Shown here: positions 25,201 to 33,261 of the stretch, in pieces
Position numbering within the stretch: position 1 is the stretch's first letter
How the letters are laid out: every line of letters begins with the position of its first letter
Translations under genes and position numbers: made by a program
Source of the DNA: an uncultured Flavobacteriales bacterium
GTDB lineage: Bacteria; Bacteroidota; Bacteroidia; CAIKAF01
DNA: 55,145 nucleotides
Direction: 5' to 3'
NCBI GenBank assembly: GCA_903837495.1
Contig: CAILUT010000034.1
Span: 1-55,145 of the forward strand
Notes under the pieces: generated by a model
Database searches by the model: none
Told to the model about the DNA's origin: nothing
Seen by the model: the letters and a program-made list of their open reading frames with translations, nothing else

Positions 25201-25608
25201 TTAAATTTGAGTTGCTTCTTGCTTTACTTTAGCAATCAGGTCTGCAAAGTAACCGCTTTTTTCAGGATTTTCCAAACTCAATTGGCGGTAAACCGACAAG
25301 GCCAACTGCAGTTTTTTTTGTTGTATGTAAATGGATGCCAGGGTTTCAGAAACGCGCATTCCTGTTTTCGTGGAACTTTCAAGGCCTGAGATGCCCTTTG
25401 CCGCATCGGCCAAACCCGACACCCGAAGTTGTTCTTTGTTGGGCCGAATGCGCACCTTATCGCGCACAAAAGCATCAATGGACTGCCGGCGAGCTTCTTC
25501 TTCTCGGGCTCGAACGATTTGCCCCTGCTCGCACAACATCAACCAATGAAAAAAGGTAAACCCTTTCCCTTCGGACGACTGAAAAACCTCTTCAATGTTG
25601 TACTGCAT
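25201..25608 (-). CDS. Small TPR-like hypothetical protein upstream of secG
   Basis: This 135-residue protein has no signal peptide. The C-terminal third (SETLASIYIQQKKLQLALSVYRQLSLENPEKSGYFADLIAKV) reads as one or two tetratricopeptide-type helices. The N-terminus is basic and charged (IVRAREEEARRQSIDAFVRDKVRI). Bacteroidota often have a TPR protein of this type beside secG. The partner and function are unknown. Confidence 0.7.
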   Translation of the reverse strand: MQYNIEEVFQSSEGKGFTFFHWLMLCEQGQIVRAREEEARRQSIDAFVRDKVRIRPNKEQLRVSGLADAAKGISGLESSTKTGMRVSETLASIYIQQKKLQLALSVYRQLSLENPEKSGYFADLIAKVKQEATQI

Positions 25609-25628
25609 GGCAAACGTTGGTACTAAAG

Positions 25629-25664
25629 ATAGGCAAGGCGTTGAAAAATCAACGCCTTGCCTAT
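25629..25664 (-). terminator. Strong hairpin terminator
   Basis: A perfect 15-bp stem (ATAGGCAAGGCGTTG and its complement) surrounds a 6-base loop. It lies downstream of the Cys-rich gene (25716-25997) and upstream of the secG-linked gene, both leftward. It probably terminates the Cys-rich transcript. Only a short T stretch follows. Confidence 0.65.
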
Positions 25665-25715
25665 TCTAAAAAACGTGTTCAAAATCGGGGCGGTAAATTG
25701 CCCCAATGCTTGAAA

Positions 25716-25997
25716 TTAGTTGTCTTCTTTGCGGGCTTTGGCTTTGGCCTTTCCTTTGCCTTCGCAAGAGGCGCCAGCATGGTCTTTGCTGCAGCAGGCT
25801 TTGCCTTTTTCGGCGGGAGCTGCCGTGGCCGCTGTTTCGCCTTTTGAAGCAGCCGATTGGCAACCGGCGGCAGAGCCTTTAGAGCAGCAAGCCTTCGCGG
25901 GCTTTGAATCAACCGAAGTGGGAACGGTATTGGCTTGTTGAGCCTGAGCAGCCAACCCAAAGGCGGCAGCAAACATTAAACTTAAGATGGTTTTCAT
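25716..25997 (-). CDS. Secreted Cys/Lys-rich small protein (putative metal binding)
   Basis: The protein has 93 residues from ATG 25997, which gives a clean signal peptide MKTILSLMFAAAFGLAAQAQ; the longer open frame lacks one. The mature part has repeated Cys-containing motifs, ACCSKGSAAGC and KACCSKDHAGASC, and an Ala/Lys-rich tail. Such CCxK motifs suggest metal coordination. It is divergent from an HMA-domain gene, and the two face each other across an intergenic region with TAnnTTTG elements on both strands, so they may be co-regulated in metal handling. No database family is claimed. Confidence 0.65.
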   Translation of the reverse strand: MKTILSLMFAAAFGLAAQAQQANTVPTSVDSKPAKACCSKGSAAGCQSAASKGETAATAAPAEKGKACCSKDHAGASCEGKGKAKAKARKEDN

Positions 25998-26028
25998 ATC
26001 GTTTCGGGTATTGAACAAATTTATAAAC

Positions 26029-26055
26029 CAAAGGTACAAAAAACCCGTATCTTTG
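26029..26055. promoter_or_regulatory. Divergent promoter pair between the Cys-rich and HMA genes
   Basis: TACCTTTG on the minus strand (26029-26036) and TATCTTTG on the plus strand (26048-26055) lie back to back in the 80-base gap. Each points to its own gene, 31 and 22 bases from the respective ATG. Confidence 0.55.
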
Positions 26056-26077
26056 AAAAACAACCAACCGAAAATCC

Positions 26078-26455
26078 ATGCCGAACCCGTCCCTTCGTTT
26101 TTGTCTGCAACGAATTTCTTTTTTGTGGTTCGGATTTCTTTTGTTCGCCTTTATAAAGCCGGTTCAGGCCCAATCTTCGAACGATACCCTGCGCATTGAA
26201 ACGTCGGCCATCTGTGGCATGTGCAAAACCCGCTTGGAGTCAGAGCTGGGCTTTCTTCGCGGACTGAAATCGGCAGCACTAAATTTGGACTCAAAGTTGC
26301 TGACCGTTGTTTACAATTCCAAAAAATTAAGCCCCGCTGCCATCCGGTCTAAAATTTCAAGTTTGGGCTACCGGGCCGATTCAGTGGCCGCCAACCCAAA
26401 AGCCTTCGAGGCTTTGCCCGCCTGCTGCCAAGCCGAGGGAATGCACCACCCATAA
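26078..26455 (+). CDS. Exported heavy-metal-associated (HMA) domain protein
   Basis: This 125-residue protein has an N-terminal signal or anchor (FLWFGFLLFAFIKPVQAQ) and a single ferredoxin-like HMA domain: IETSAICGMCKTRLESELGFLRGLKSAALNL, with the metal-binding CGMC at about 45-48, then LLTVVYNSKKLSPAAIRSKISSLGYRADSV. The C-terminus adds CCQ and a His pair. It should bind copper or a similar soft metal in the periplasm. The neighbouring Cys-rich gene supports a metal-handling role, which remains inference. Confidence 0.8.
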   Translation: MPNPSLRFCLQRISFLWFGFLLFAFIKPVQAQSSNDTLRIETSAICGMCKTRLESELGFLRGLKSAALNLDSKLLTVVYNSKKLSPAAIRSKISSLGYRADSVAANPKAFEALPACCQAEGMHHP

Positions 26456-26533
26456 CGGGTTCGAAATTCAGCTTCAAAAGAAAACAGAGGAGATTTGATG
26501 GCGATAGCCTCTACCTAAAATCAAGGGTATTGT

Positions 26534-26541
26534 TACCTTTG
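26534..26541 (+). promoter_or_regulatory. Bacteroidota -7 promoter element (TACCTTTG) for the S9 peptidase gene
   Basis: This is an exact TAnnTTTG match 41 bases upstream of ATG 26583. Confidence 0.5.
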
Positions 26542-26582
26542 AAAATGGGAACAATCCCCTTTACCTTTCTTTTTTAGTGCTT

Positions 26583-28700
26583 ATGAGTCTTCGATGTTTC
26601 CTTGTTGCTTTTAGCCTGTTGCCTCTATTTACTCAGGCCCAGTTGAGTTTAGAACAAGCCACCCTAGGGCAATGGCGGCAGTTTAGGCCCAAAGATTTAA
26701 TGAATGTACAATGGAAAGATGCCAGCACCCCAACCTGTTGGGATGCCACAGGCATTCAAAAGCTTGAACCCAACGGAAACCGAAGCGAACTTGTTGGCCT
26801 AGAGCAATTAAACCGAATCTTGGGCGACAGCCTGAAAGGGTTCCCCTTTTCGTATTCTTGGGTAAGCCCCGACCTGCTTCAGCTTCAGCAAGGATTGCGG
26901 CTGATTCAAATTGACTTGGCCGGGCAGAGGTTGGTGCTAGACTACACCTTGCCTGAGGATGCAGAGAACGTCCACCCACATTCCAGTGGAAAAACAGCTT
27001 TCACCCGCGGGCAAAATGTGTGGTTGGCCGAGAAAAACGGCGCGTTGCGGGCCATTACCATGGACGAAAAACCGGGCCTGATAAATGGGTCCGGATACGT
27101 ACACCGACAAGAATTTGGCATTGCCGACGGCCTGTTTTGGTCGCCCGACGGCTCGGCCCTTGCTTGGTACAGAAAAAACGAAAGCATGGTTACCGAATAC
27201 CCCTTGGTGGAAAGCAGTCCCCGAATTGCTGCCCAGCGCCCGGTTCGCTACCCCATGGCCGGAATGAAAAGCGAAGAGGTTCAAATTCAAGTGATGCAGC
27301 TAAACGAAGGCCGCATACAAACCTTAAACACCCAAGGCCCAAAAGAACAATACCTTACCGCCGTAACTTGGTCGCCCGATTCAAAATCCATGTACGTAGG
27401 TTTGTTGAACCGGGGGCAAGACAGCTTAAACCTATGCCGGTATCGGATTTCCGATGGAGCATTGGAGGCGGAATTGTTTCAGGAAACCGACCCACACTGG
27501 GTAGAGCCAGAACATGGGCTTAGCTTTATTCCCAACAACCCTCAGCAATTTATTTGGCGCAGCGAACGCGACGGATACGACCACGCTTACCTGTATTCTA
27601 CCGATGGAAAACTCATTCGCCAACTCAGCACAGGCCCCTTTCCCATTACCGATTTCCACGGTGTTTTTGGGAAGGAAGTTTGGATAACCCGGGCCGAAAA
27701 CAACGGCTTGGACCGGCAATCCTATGCCATTCACCTAAACTCAGGAAAATACAGGCGGCTAACCGAAGGCGATGGGGTGCACAGCCTTATTCCCAATCCT
27801 ACAGGCAGCGCATGGATTGATAAATTATCGAATCCCCTGCTGCCCAACCGGATAGATTGGGTAAGCCCCCGAAACCGGCAACGGGTGTTGGATGCCCCCA
27901 ACCCTTATGTGGAGCAGGGAATCAACCTGCCCAAAGCCGAACAACTTACCCTAACCGCCGCCGACGGTAAAACAGCGGTAAATGCCCGCATCATATATCC
28001 TGCCCAATTCGATCCTTCAAAAAAATACCCTGTCCTTATATACGTGTACGGCGGCCCGCATGCCCAAATGATTAGCCGCTCTTGGCTTTGGGGGGCTCGG
28101 CTTTGGGATTTTTACATGGCCCAAGAAGGATATTTGGTGTTTACCCTTGACAACCGAGGCTCGGCCCACCGAGGAAAAATCTTTGAAGAGGTGATTCACC
28201 GGCAATTGGGAGAGATGGAGGCCGCCGACCAATTGCAAGGCTTGAATTACCTAAAAACTTTGCCCTATGTTGACAAAGCGCGCATTGGCCTGCATGGCTG
28301 GAGCTTTGGTGGCTTTATGACCACCAACCTGCTTACCCGAAATCCCGATGATTTTGCGGTGGGAGTGGCCGGAGGTCCCGTCATGGATTGGAGTTTGTAC
28401 GAAGTGATGTATGGAGAACGGTACATGGACCAACCTCAGGAAAATCCAGAAGGGTATGCCAAAAGCAACCTGCCTGCTCGGGCTAAAAACCTAAAGGCCC
28501 CGCTGTTAATTATTCATGGAGACCAAGACGATGTGGTGGTTCCTCAGCATTCTATGCAATTTATAAAAGCCTGTGTTGACAAGTCGGTTCCTGTAGATTT
28601 TTTTTTGTACCCAAACCATGCCCACAATGTATCGGGCAAAGACCGAGTGCACCTGATGGACAAAATTACCCGGTATTTAAACCAATACTTAAAACCTTAA
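26583..28700 (+). CDS. S9-family prolyl dipeptidyl peptidase (DPP-IV type), exported
   Basis: The protein has about 705 residues. ATG 26583 is preferred over the GTG two codons earlier; it gives signal peptide MSLRCFLVAFSLLPLFTQAQ. Residues of about 30-460 form the DPP-IV beta-propeller (WSPDGSALAWYRKNES, VTWSPDSKSMYVG, FIWRSERDGYDHAYLY). The hydrolase domain follows: IYVYGGPHAQ, FTLDNRGSAHRG, the nucleophile motif GLHGWSFGGFMT, the Asp in LLIIHGDQDDVVVP and the His in PNHAHNV, with the usual S9 spacing. It should remove X-Pro dipeptides from peptide N-termini in the periplasm or at the surface. Confidence 0.92.
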   Translation: MSLRCFLVAFSLLPLFTQAQLSLEQATLGQWRQFRPKDLMNVQWKDASTPTCWDATGIQKLEPNGNRSELVGLEQLNRILGDSLKGFPFSYSWVSPDLLQLQQGLRLIQIDLAGQRLVLDYTLPEDAENVHPHSSGKTAFTRGQNVWLAEKNGALRAITMDEKPGLINGSGYVHRQEFGIADGLFWSPDGSALAWYRKNESMVTEYPLVESSPRIAAQRPVRYPMAGMKSEEVQIQVMQLNEGRIQTLNTQGPKEQYLTAVTWSPDSKSMYVGLLNRGQDSLNLCRYRISDGALEAELFQETDPHWVEPEHGLSFIPNNPQQFIWRSERDGYDHAYLYSTDGKLIRQLSTGPFPITDFHGVFGKEVWITRAENNGLDRQSYAIHLNSGKYRRLTEGDGVHSLIPNPTGSAWIDKLSNPLLPNRIDWVSPRNRQRVLDAPNPYVEQGINLPKAEQLTLTAADGKTAVNARIIYPAQFDPSKKYPVLIYVYGGPHAQMISRSWLWGARLWDFYMAQEGYLVFTLDNRGSAHRGKIFEEVIHRQLGEMEAADQLQGLNYLKTLPYVDKARIGLHGWSFGGFMTTNLLTRNPDDFAVGVAGGPVMDWSLYEVMYGERYMDQPQENPEGYAKSNLPARAKNLKAPLLIIHGDQDDVVVPQHSMQFIKACVDKSVPVDFFLYPNHAHNVSGKDRVHLMDKITRYLNQYLKP

Positions 28701-28702
28701 AA

Positions 28703-29134
28703 TCAGGGTTGGGCAAGAGGCTGCAGGGCAAGGGCTTCGGGCACCCCCAATTGAAGTCGAATTTTTTGGTAGCCCTGCACATCGGTGGCAGTTAAAAAAG
28801 TAGGGGTGTTGTTGCGTTCCCGCAGCACCAACCAAGTCCCTTTTCCTTGAGCCAACACAAATTCGTCCGAGTAGGTTAGGCTATCTAGGGGAGTCAGCAG
28901 GGTTTTGTCTGTCAATCCCAGGTTCAGCATTAAGTGATTTCCCCGGTCGTTTTGTTTTAAAGCCGAATGGGATGTTAGGGTTTTAACATTGGCTTTTCCG
29001 TCTGATACCGCCCGATTCATTAAACCAAAGGCCGAGCCCAATCCGGCAAAAACCACAAAAAAGATTGGGATTAACGCCACCAAAAGCATGAGCAGCAGCA
29101 CGGGTGTCATTATTGAATATTTAGGGTTGCCCAT
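28703..29134 (-). CDS. Hypothetical membrane-anchored protein
   Basis: This 143-residue protein has one N-terminal transmembrane segment (MTPVLLLMLLVALIPIFFVVFAGL) and a soluble domain with short beta-strand-like segments (LMLNLGLTDKTLLTPLDSL, KGTWLVLRERNNTPTFLTATDV). I recognise no family. It overlaps the end of the GldA-like ABC gene by 14 bases, so it is translated from the same message and may belong to that transporter or to envelope physiology. Its stop converges on the S9 peptidase gene with two bases between. Confidence 0.6.
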   Translation of the reverse strand: MGNPKYSIMTPVLLLMLLVALIPIFFVVFAGLGSAFGLMNRAVSDGKANVKTLTSHSALKQNDRGNHLMLNLGLTDKTLLTPLDSLTYSDEFVLAQGKGTWLVLRERNNTPTFLTATDVQGYQKIRLQLGVPEALALQPLAQP

Positions 29135-30050
29135 GTTGCCGTCCTGTTTTTTCCCGGAAGACTTCTTCCAGGCTTCGAGATTCTTTTTGTATGCCGTTTA
29201 AGGTAATGCCCTGTTCAATTGCCCAACGGGAAATAGCCATGGCCATTCCCTTTTCGGTTTCGCTCAGCAGGTGCCAGCGTTTGCCGTCTAAGGCCTGAAC
29301 CCGTTGAATGCCAGGAATGCCTTGCAGCTGCTCTTGCTTTAAATCTTCTTCAAACTCGGCCAACCATACAATGCCCCCTTTTGACCTTGAGCCAAGTGCA
29401 TCGATGGGCGCATCTTCCACCAAGCGTCCTTGGTCTAAAATAAGAACGCGTTGGCAAACGGCTTGTACTTCCTGCAAAATGTGAGAGGAGAGCAAAACGG
29501 TTTTTTTTCCGGCAAGGCCTCGGATTAAATGACGGATTTCGACCAATTGATTGGGGTCAAAGCCGCTGGTGGGTTCATCAAGAATAACGACCTCGGGGTC
29601 GTGAATCAAGGCGGCAGCCAGCCCAACGCGTTGCTTGTACCCTTTTGAAAGGGCCCCTGTGCGCTTGTGTTGTTCCCTTCCCAAGCCGGTAACCTCTATC
29701 ATTTCTGAAACCCGATTTGAAAGCTTAGCGCCCGAAAGCCCATGCAGGCGGCCAATAAACCGAAGAAACTCCTTCACATACATGTCTGGGTACAGGGGGT
29801 TTGATTCGGGCAAATAACCCACCCTGCGCTTAACCTCTAATGGTTGGGTTTGGATATTAAATCCGGCCACCGATGTCAAACCGGAATCGGCCGGTATAAA
29901 GCCCGTCAAAATTTTCATCATGGTGCTCTTTCCGGCGCCGTTCGGCCCTAAAAATCCTACGATTTCGCCTTTTTGAATAGAGAAACTCACTTGGTCAAGG
30001 GCCTTTTGACTGCCGTAGGTTTTGGTGATGGACTGAACTTGGATAGACAT
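29121..30050 (-). CDS. gldA: ABC transporter ATP-binding protein, GldA-like
   Basis: The protein has about 309 residues from ATG 30050; the longer frame adds a non-family N-terminus. The nucleotide-binding motifs are Walker A GPNGAGKST, Q-loop region VGYLPESNPLYPDMYVKEF, signature LSKGYKQRVG, Walker B VVILDEPTSGFDPNQ and H-switch LSSHI. The MSIQVQSITKTYG start, NPLYPDMYV and LDEPT...FDPNQLVEIR strings resemble GldA of gliding Bacteroidota. The C-terminal domain of about 90 residues is longer than a minimal NBD. Permease genes gldF/gldG are not next to it. GldA is known in gliding, but it is not certain that this copy serves that role. Confidence 0.72.
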   Translation of the reverse strand: MSIQVQSITKTYGSQKALDQVSFSIQKGEIVGFLGPNGAGKSTMMKILTGFIPADSGLTSVAGFNIQTQPLEVKRRVGYLPESNPLYPDMYVKEFLRFIGRLHGLSGAKLSNRVSEMIEVTGLGREQHKRTGALSKGYKQRVGLAAALIHDPEVVILDEPTSGFDPNQLVEIRHLIRGLAGKKTVLLSSHILQEVQAVCQRVLILDQGRLVEDAPIDALGSRSKGGIVWLAEFEEDLKQEQLQGIPGIQRVQALDGKRWHLLSETEKGMAMAISRWAIEQGITLNGIQKESRSLEEVFREKTGRQHGQP

Positions 30051-30115
30051 GCAGAAACAATTCAAACAAAGGAACAAAAAGAAGACGAGGGACCGTTCAA
30101 AGCTGGGCGGAAAAA

Positions 30116-31093
30116 TCAGGAAATAGAAAAACCTAGGGCATTCCGCACCCGTTGCAGGGTTTCCTGCAAAATGGGGCGGGTACGTTCAGCCCCTTTTGCT
30201 AAAATGCGTTCCAGCTCAGCTGGGTCCGACATCAATTCAGCGTAAATGCCTCGGGCCCGATAAAACCGCTGCAAAAGCGCAGCAAGCAAGTCCGATTTGG
30301 CATGCCCATATCCATAGCCACCGGCTTGCAGCTTGTTCCGCATTTCTAGGGCTTGTTCGGGACTGCCAACGCATTTAAACAGTTGGTAAACAATGCAGGC
30401 ATCGGCGTCTTTGGGTTCTTCCAACGGAGTTGAATCGGTCAGAATGCCCATAACCACCTTTTTAAGTTCTTTTTCAGGAAGAAAGATGTCAATAAAATTC
30501 CCATAGCTTTTGCTCATTTTTTGGCCATCGGTACCGGGAATCAACATGGTTTCTTCGGCCACTTTCGCCTCGGGAACCACCAGAATATCGCCATACCTAT
30601 GGTTGAGGCTGTGGGCAATGTCTCGAGTCATTTCAAGGTGCTGAAGTTGGTCTTTACCTACGGGCACCAAATGGGCATCGTAGCCTAAAATATCGGCAGC
30701 CATGAGAACGGGATACGTAAAAAGCCCAGCGTTAACGTCGCTCAGGCGGTTGGACTTGTCTTTAAAGGAATGGGCATTGGCCAGCATCGGAAAAGGGGTG
30801 AAGCAATTCAGGTACCAGGTCAGCTCGGTAACCTCGGGCAAATCGGACTGGCAATACAATCGGTTTTTTTCGACGTCAAACCCACAGGCAATCCAAGTGG
30901 CGGCAACCTGCCTGACCTTGTGCCGTCGATCTTGCCCGTCTTTTACTGTGGTCAAGGCATGCAAATCGGCAATAAAAGCAAAAGCCTCCATTCCAGGAGC
31001 CTGGCTCAACTCAACCATAGGTTCAATAGCACCTAAAATATTCCCCAAATGGGGTTGATTCGTACTTTGTATGCCGGTAAGTAAGCGCTGCAT
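30116..31093 (-). CDS. trpS: Tryptophanyl-tRNA synthetase
   Basis: This 325-residue class I synthetase begins MQRLLTGIQSTNQPHLGNILGAI, where PHLGN is the HIGH-type motif. It has YLNCFTPFPMLANAHSFKD, NAGLFTYPVLMAADILGYDAHLVPVGKDQLQHLEM, and the KMSKS loop GQKMSKSYGN. It charges tRNA-Trp with tryptophan. It is divergent from the DUF3109 gene, with promoters between. Confidence 0.95.
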   Translation of the reverse strand: MQRLLTGIQSTNQPHLGNILGAIEPMVELSQAPGMEAFAFIADLHALTTVKDGQDRRHKVRQVAATWIACGFDVEKNRLYCQSDLPEVTELTWYLNCFTPFPMLANAHSFKDKSNRLSDVNAGLFTYPVLMAADILGYDAHLVPVGKDQLQHLEMTRDIAHSLNHRYGDILVVPEAKVAEETMLIPGTDGQKMSKSYGNFIDIFLPEKELKKVVMGILTDSTPLEEPKDADACIVYQLFKCVGSPEQALEMRNKLQAGGYGYGHAKSDLLAALLQRFYRARGIYAELMSDPAELERILAKGAERTRPILQETLQRVRNALGFSIS

Positions 31094-31102
31094 ATCGATT
31101 TG

Positions 31103-31137
31103 TTTGGCTCAAAATTACCAATTCCCGCCTACCTTTG
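31103..31137 (+). promoter_or_regulatory. Bacteroidota promoter (TTTG, 23 bp spacer, TACCTTTG) for the DUF3109 gene
   Basis: TTTG at 31103-31106 and TACCTTTG at 31130-31137 fit the -33/-7 arrangement. The ATG at 31155 follows 17 bases later. Confidence 0.6.
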
Positions 31138-31154
31138 AGGCAAAGTAGCTCTAC

Positions 31155-31733
31155 ATGATCGAAATTGATGGCAAAGTTGTATCGCTGGATGTATTAGACC
31201 AATACTTTGCCTGCGATTTAAGCAAGTGCAAGGGGGCTTGCTGTGTACAAGGCGATGCCGGGGCTCCGGTGGCCGAAACAGAAAAAGAAATATTGGCCCA
31301 AATTTGGCCGAAAGTAAAACCCTTTTTGCCGGAAGATGGAGTAAAAGCAATTGAAGAACAGGGCTTTTGGCAGCCTGACCCAGAAGATGGAGAAGCCGTT
31401 ACCCCGCTGGTAGAAGGCAAGCATTGTGCTTATACCGTCTTTGAAAAGGGAGTCGCTTGGTGTGGAATTGAAAAAGCTTGGAAAACCGGAGAAATCGCAT
31501 TCCAAAAGCCCTTAAGCTGCCATTTGTATCCGATTCGAATTCAGCAATACCCGCAATTTGAAGCGGTGAACTACGAGCGCTGGACAATTTGCAGCCCTGC
31601 CTGCGCATGCGGGGCCAAAAACAAAGTGGCCGTTTATGCCTTTTGCCGATCGGCCTTGGTTCGGGCTTATGGAGAAGCGTGGTACGAAAAATTGAAATTG
31701 GCCGCCGAATGGCACCAAAAAAATTCAAAATAA
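31155..31733 (+). CDS. DUF3109 family Cys-rich protein
   Basis: This 192-residue protein has at least ten cysteines in conserved positions: FACDLSKCKGACCVQGDAG, EGKHCAYTVFEKGVAWCGIE, PLSCHLYPIRI, WTICSPACACG and AFCRSALV. The layout resembles the YkgJ/zinc-iron-chelating type, so metal or Fe-S binding is likely. No signal peptide, so cytoplasmic. The family is near-universal in Bacteroidota and has no assigned function. No operon partner is evident. Confidence 0.88.
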   Translation: MIEIDGKVVSLDVLDQYFACDLSKCKGACCVQGDAGAPVAETEKEILAQIWPKVKPFLPEDGVKAIEEQGFWQPDPEDGEAVTPLVEGKHCAYTVFEKGVAWCGIEKAWKTGEIAFQKPLSCHLYPIRIQQYPQFEAVNYERWTICSPACACGAKNKVAVYAFCRSALVRAYGEAWYEKLKLAAEWHQKNSK

Positions 31734-31801
31734 TATTAAATGTCTAATTAGGCAGGCGGGGCATTCCCTTTGCCAACAGCCCAACCACCAAGCTCAAGGC
31801 C

Positions 31802-31825
31802 AAAGGGCATTTTATTTGCCCTTTC
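31802..31825. terminator. Terminator-like hairpin after the DUF3109 gene
   Basis: AAAGGGCA and TGCCCTTT pair around the 7-base loop TTTTATT. There is no T-run downstream. The rest of the 31734-32183 gap, upstream of nrdB, is AT-rich around 31970-32060. It shows no gene or clear NrdR box that I could support. Confidence 0.45.
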
Positions 31826-32183
31826 GGTTTGGGCAATGTTAAGAAAAGAAAGGGCTCCCTTTTTCTCTTACCAAAAAAAATCCGAACTTCAAAACTTCTG
31901 TATCCCTTTTTTGGCCAAGGATTTCACAATTCGTTGTTGATTTCAATTGCATTCCTTTGATGCAAAGGACTGCCGCCAATGTTAAGAATTCAAGGACCAA
32001 AAACAGCCAAAAAAATTGTTAATAACATTGGTAAAATGTGAATAATTGGAGGGTCGTTTTTGTTGGTAAGCCAGGTTTTTTAATGAAAATTTGTAGTGGT
32101 CATAAACTGAAGCAGAAAGGAGCTACTGGGAGAGGGCAAAAAATTCAGGCTAAGGCCCTTAACTTTTTTAAACTACATTTTTC

Positions 32184-33206
32184 ATGTCAGAATTGAGTGT
32201 TATTCCTACAAAGACAGTTACAGCGATTGAAGAGGCGTTAAAAACAAATTTGGTTATTGATGAACCCATTTTGGAGGACAATCCAGACCGCTTTGTTTTG
32301 TTTCCGATTGAACACAACGACATTTGGCAATTGTATAAAAAGCAGCAGTCTTTATTTTGGCGTGCGGAAGAGGTGGATTTGGCTCAAGACAAAAGCGACT
32401 GGAGCAAGATGTCGGAGGACGAAAAGCACTTTTTGAAATATGTTTTGGCCTTTTTCGCCGCCTCAGACGGCATCGTAAATGAAAACCTAGCCGAAAATTT
32501 CGTGCGGGAAGTGCAATACACCGAAGCCAAAATGTTTTATGGCTTCCAAATTATGATGGAGAACATCCACTCTGAAATGTATTCGCTGTTGATCGATACC
32601 TATGTTACCGACCCCACCGAAAAGAAATCCCTGTTTCGGGCCATTGAAACCATGCCCTGCATCCAAAAGAAAGCCGAATGGGCCTTGCGCTGGATCGAAT
32701 CGCCCAAATTCTCCGAACGCCTCATCGCCTTTGCCGCCGTGGAAGGCATTTTCTTCTCGGGCAGCTTCTGCGCTATTTTTTGGCTCAAACAAAAAGGGCT
32801 GATGCCCGGGTTAGCCACCAGCAACGAATTCATTAGCCGCGATGAAGGTCTGCACTGCGAGTTCGCCTGCCACCTGTACACAAAACACATCGTGAATAAA
32901 CTGCCCCAAGAACGCATCCAAGAAATTATCGCCGATGCCGTTGAAATCGAAAAGGAGTTCATCACCGAAAGCCTTCCCGTTCGACTCATTGGCATGAACG
33001 CCGATTTGATGAAACAATACATCGAATTCGTGGCCGACCACTGGCTCTCGGCTCTAGGTTGCACCAAATTGTACAATTCCACCAACCCCTTTAGCTTCAT
33101 GGATTTTATCTCCCTACAAGGGAAAACCAATTTCTTTGAAAAACGCGTCAGCGAATACAAAAAAGCCGACGTTTCCTCTGGATTTAGCCTAGACGAAGAC
33201 TTTTAA
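32184..33206 (+). CDS. nrdB: Class Ia ribonucleotide reductase, beta subunit
   Basis: This 340-residue ferritin-like subunit has the metal-site helices [11 protein letters not shown] (Asp/Glu ligand area), [37 protein letters not shown] (ligands Glu/His and the radical Tyr nearby), [19 protein letters not shown] and [15 protein letters not shown]. The C-terminal tail [11 protein letters not shown] is the peptide that docks on NrdA. It generates the tyrosyl radical for dNTP synthesis. nrdA follows 55 bases downstream in the same direction. Confidence 0.95.
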   Translation: MSELSVIPTKTVTAIEEALKTNLVIDEPILEDNPDRFVLFPIEHNDIWQLYKKQQSLFWRAEEVDLAQDKSDWSKMSEDEKHFLKYVLAFFAASDGIVNENLAENFVREVQYTEAKMFYGFQIMMENIHSEMYSLLIDTYVTDPTEKKSLFRAIETMPCIQKKAEWALRWIESPKFSERLIAFAAVEGIFFSGSFCAIFWLKQKGLMPGLATSNEFISRDEGLHCEFACHLYTKHIVNKLPQERIQEIIADAVEIEKEFITESLPVRLIGMNADLMKQYIEFVADHWLSALGCTKLYNSTNPFSFMDFISLQGKTNFFEKRVSEYKKADVSSGFSLDEDF

Positions 33207-33261
33207 AGCCTAAAAACCAGAATTTACCCCTTTTTCAACCGCATTATTCAGCATTGCCCGT

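Noticed and set aside
28703-29134. Assigning the small membrane protein as a Gld permease subunit
   Set aside because: It has one transmembrane segment and is too short for GldF or GldG; only its overlap with the ABC gene links it.
31734-32183. Possible NrdR operator or DnaA boxes upstream of nrdB
   Set aside because: Only single loose matches such as TGTGAATAA; no paired NrdR boxes and no clustering, so not reported as features.
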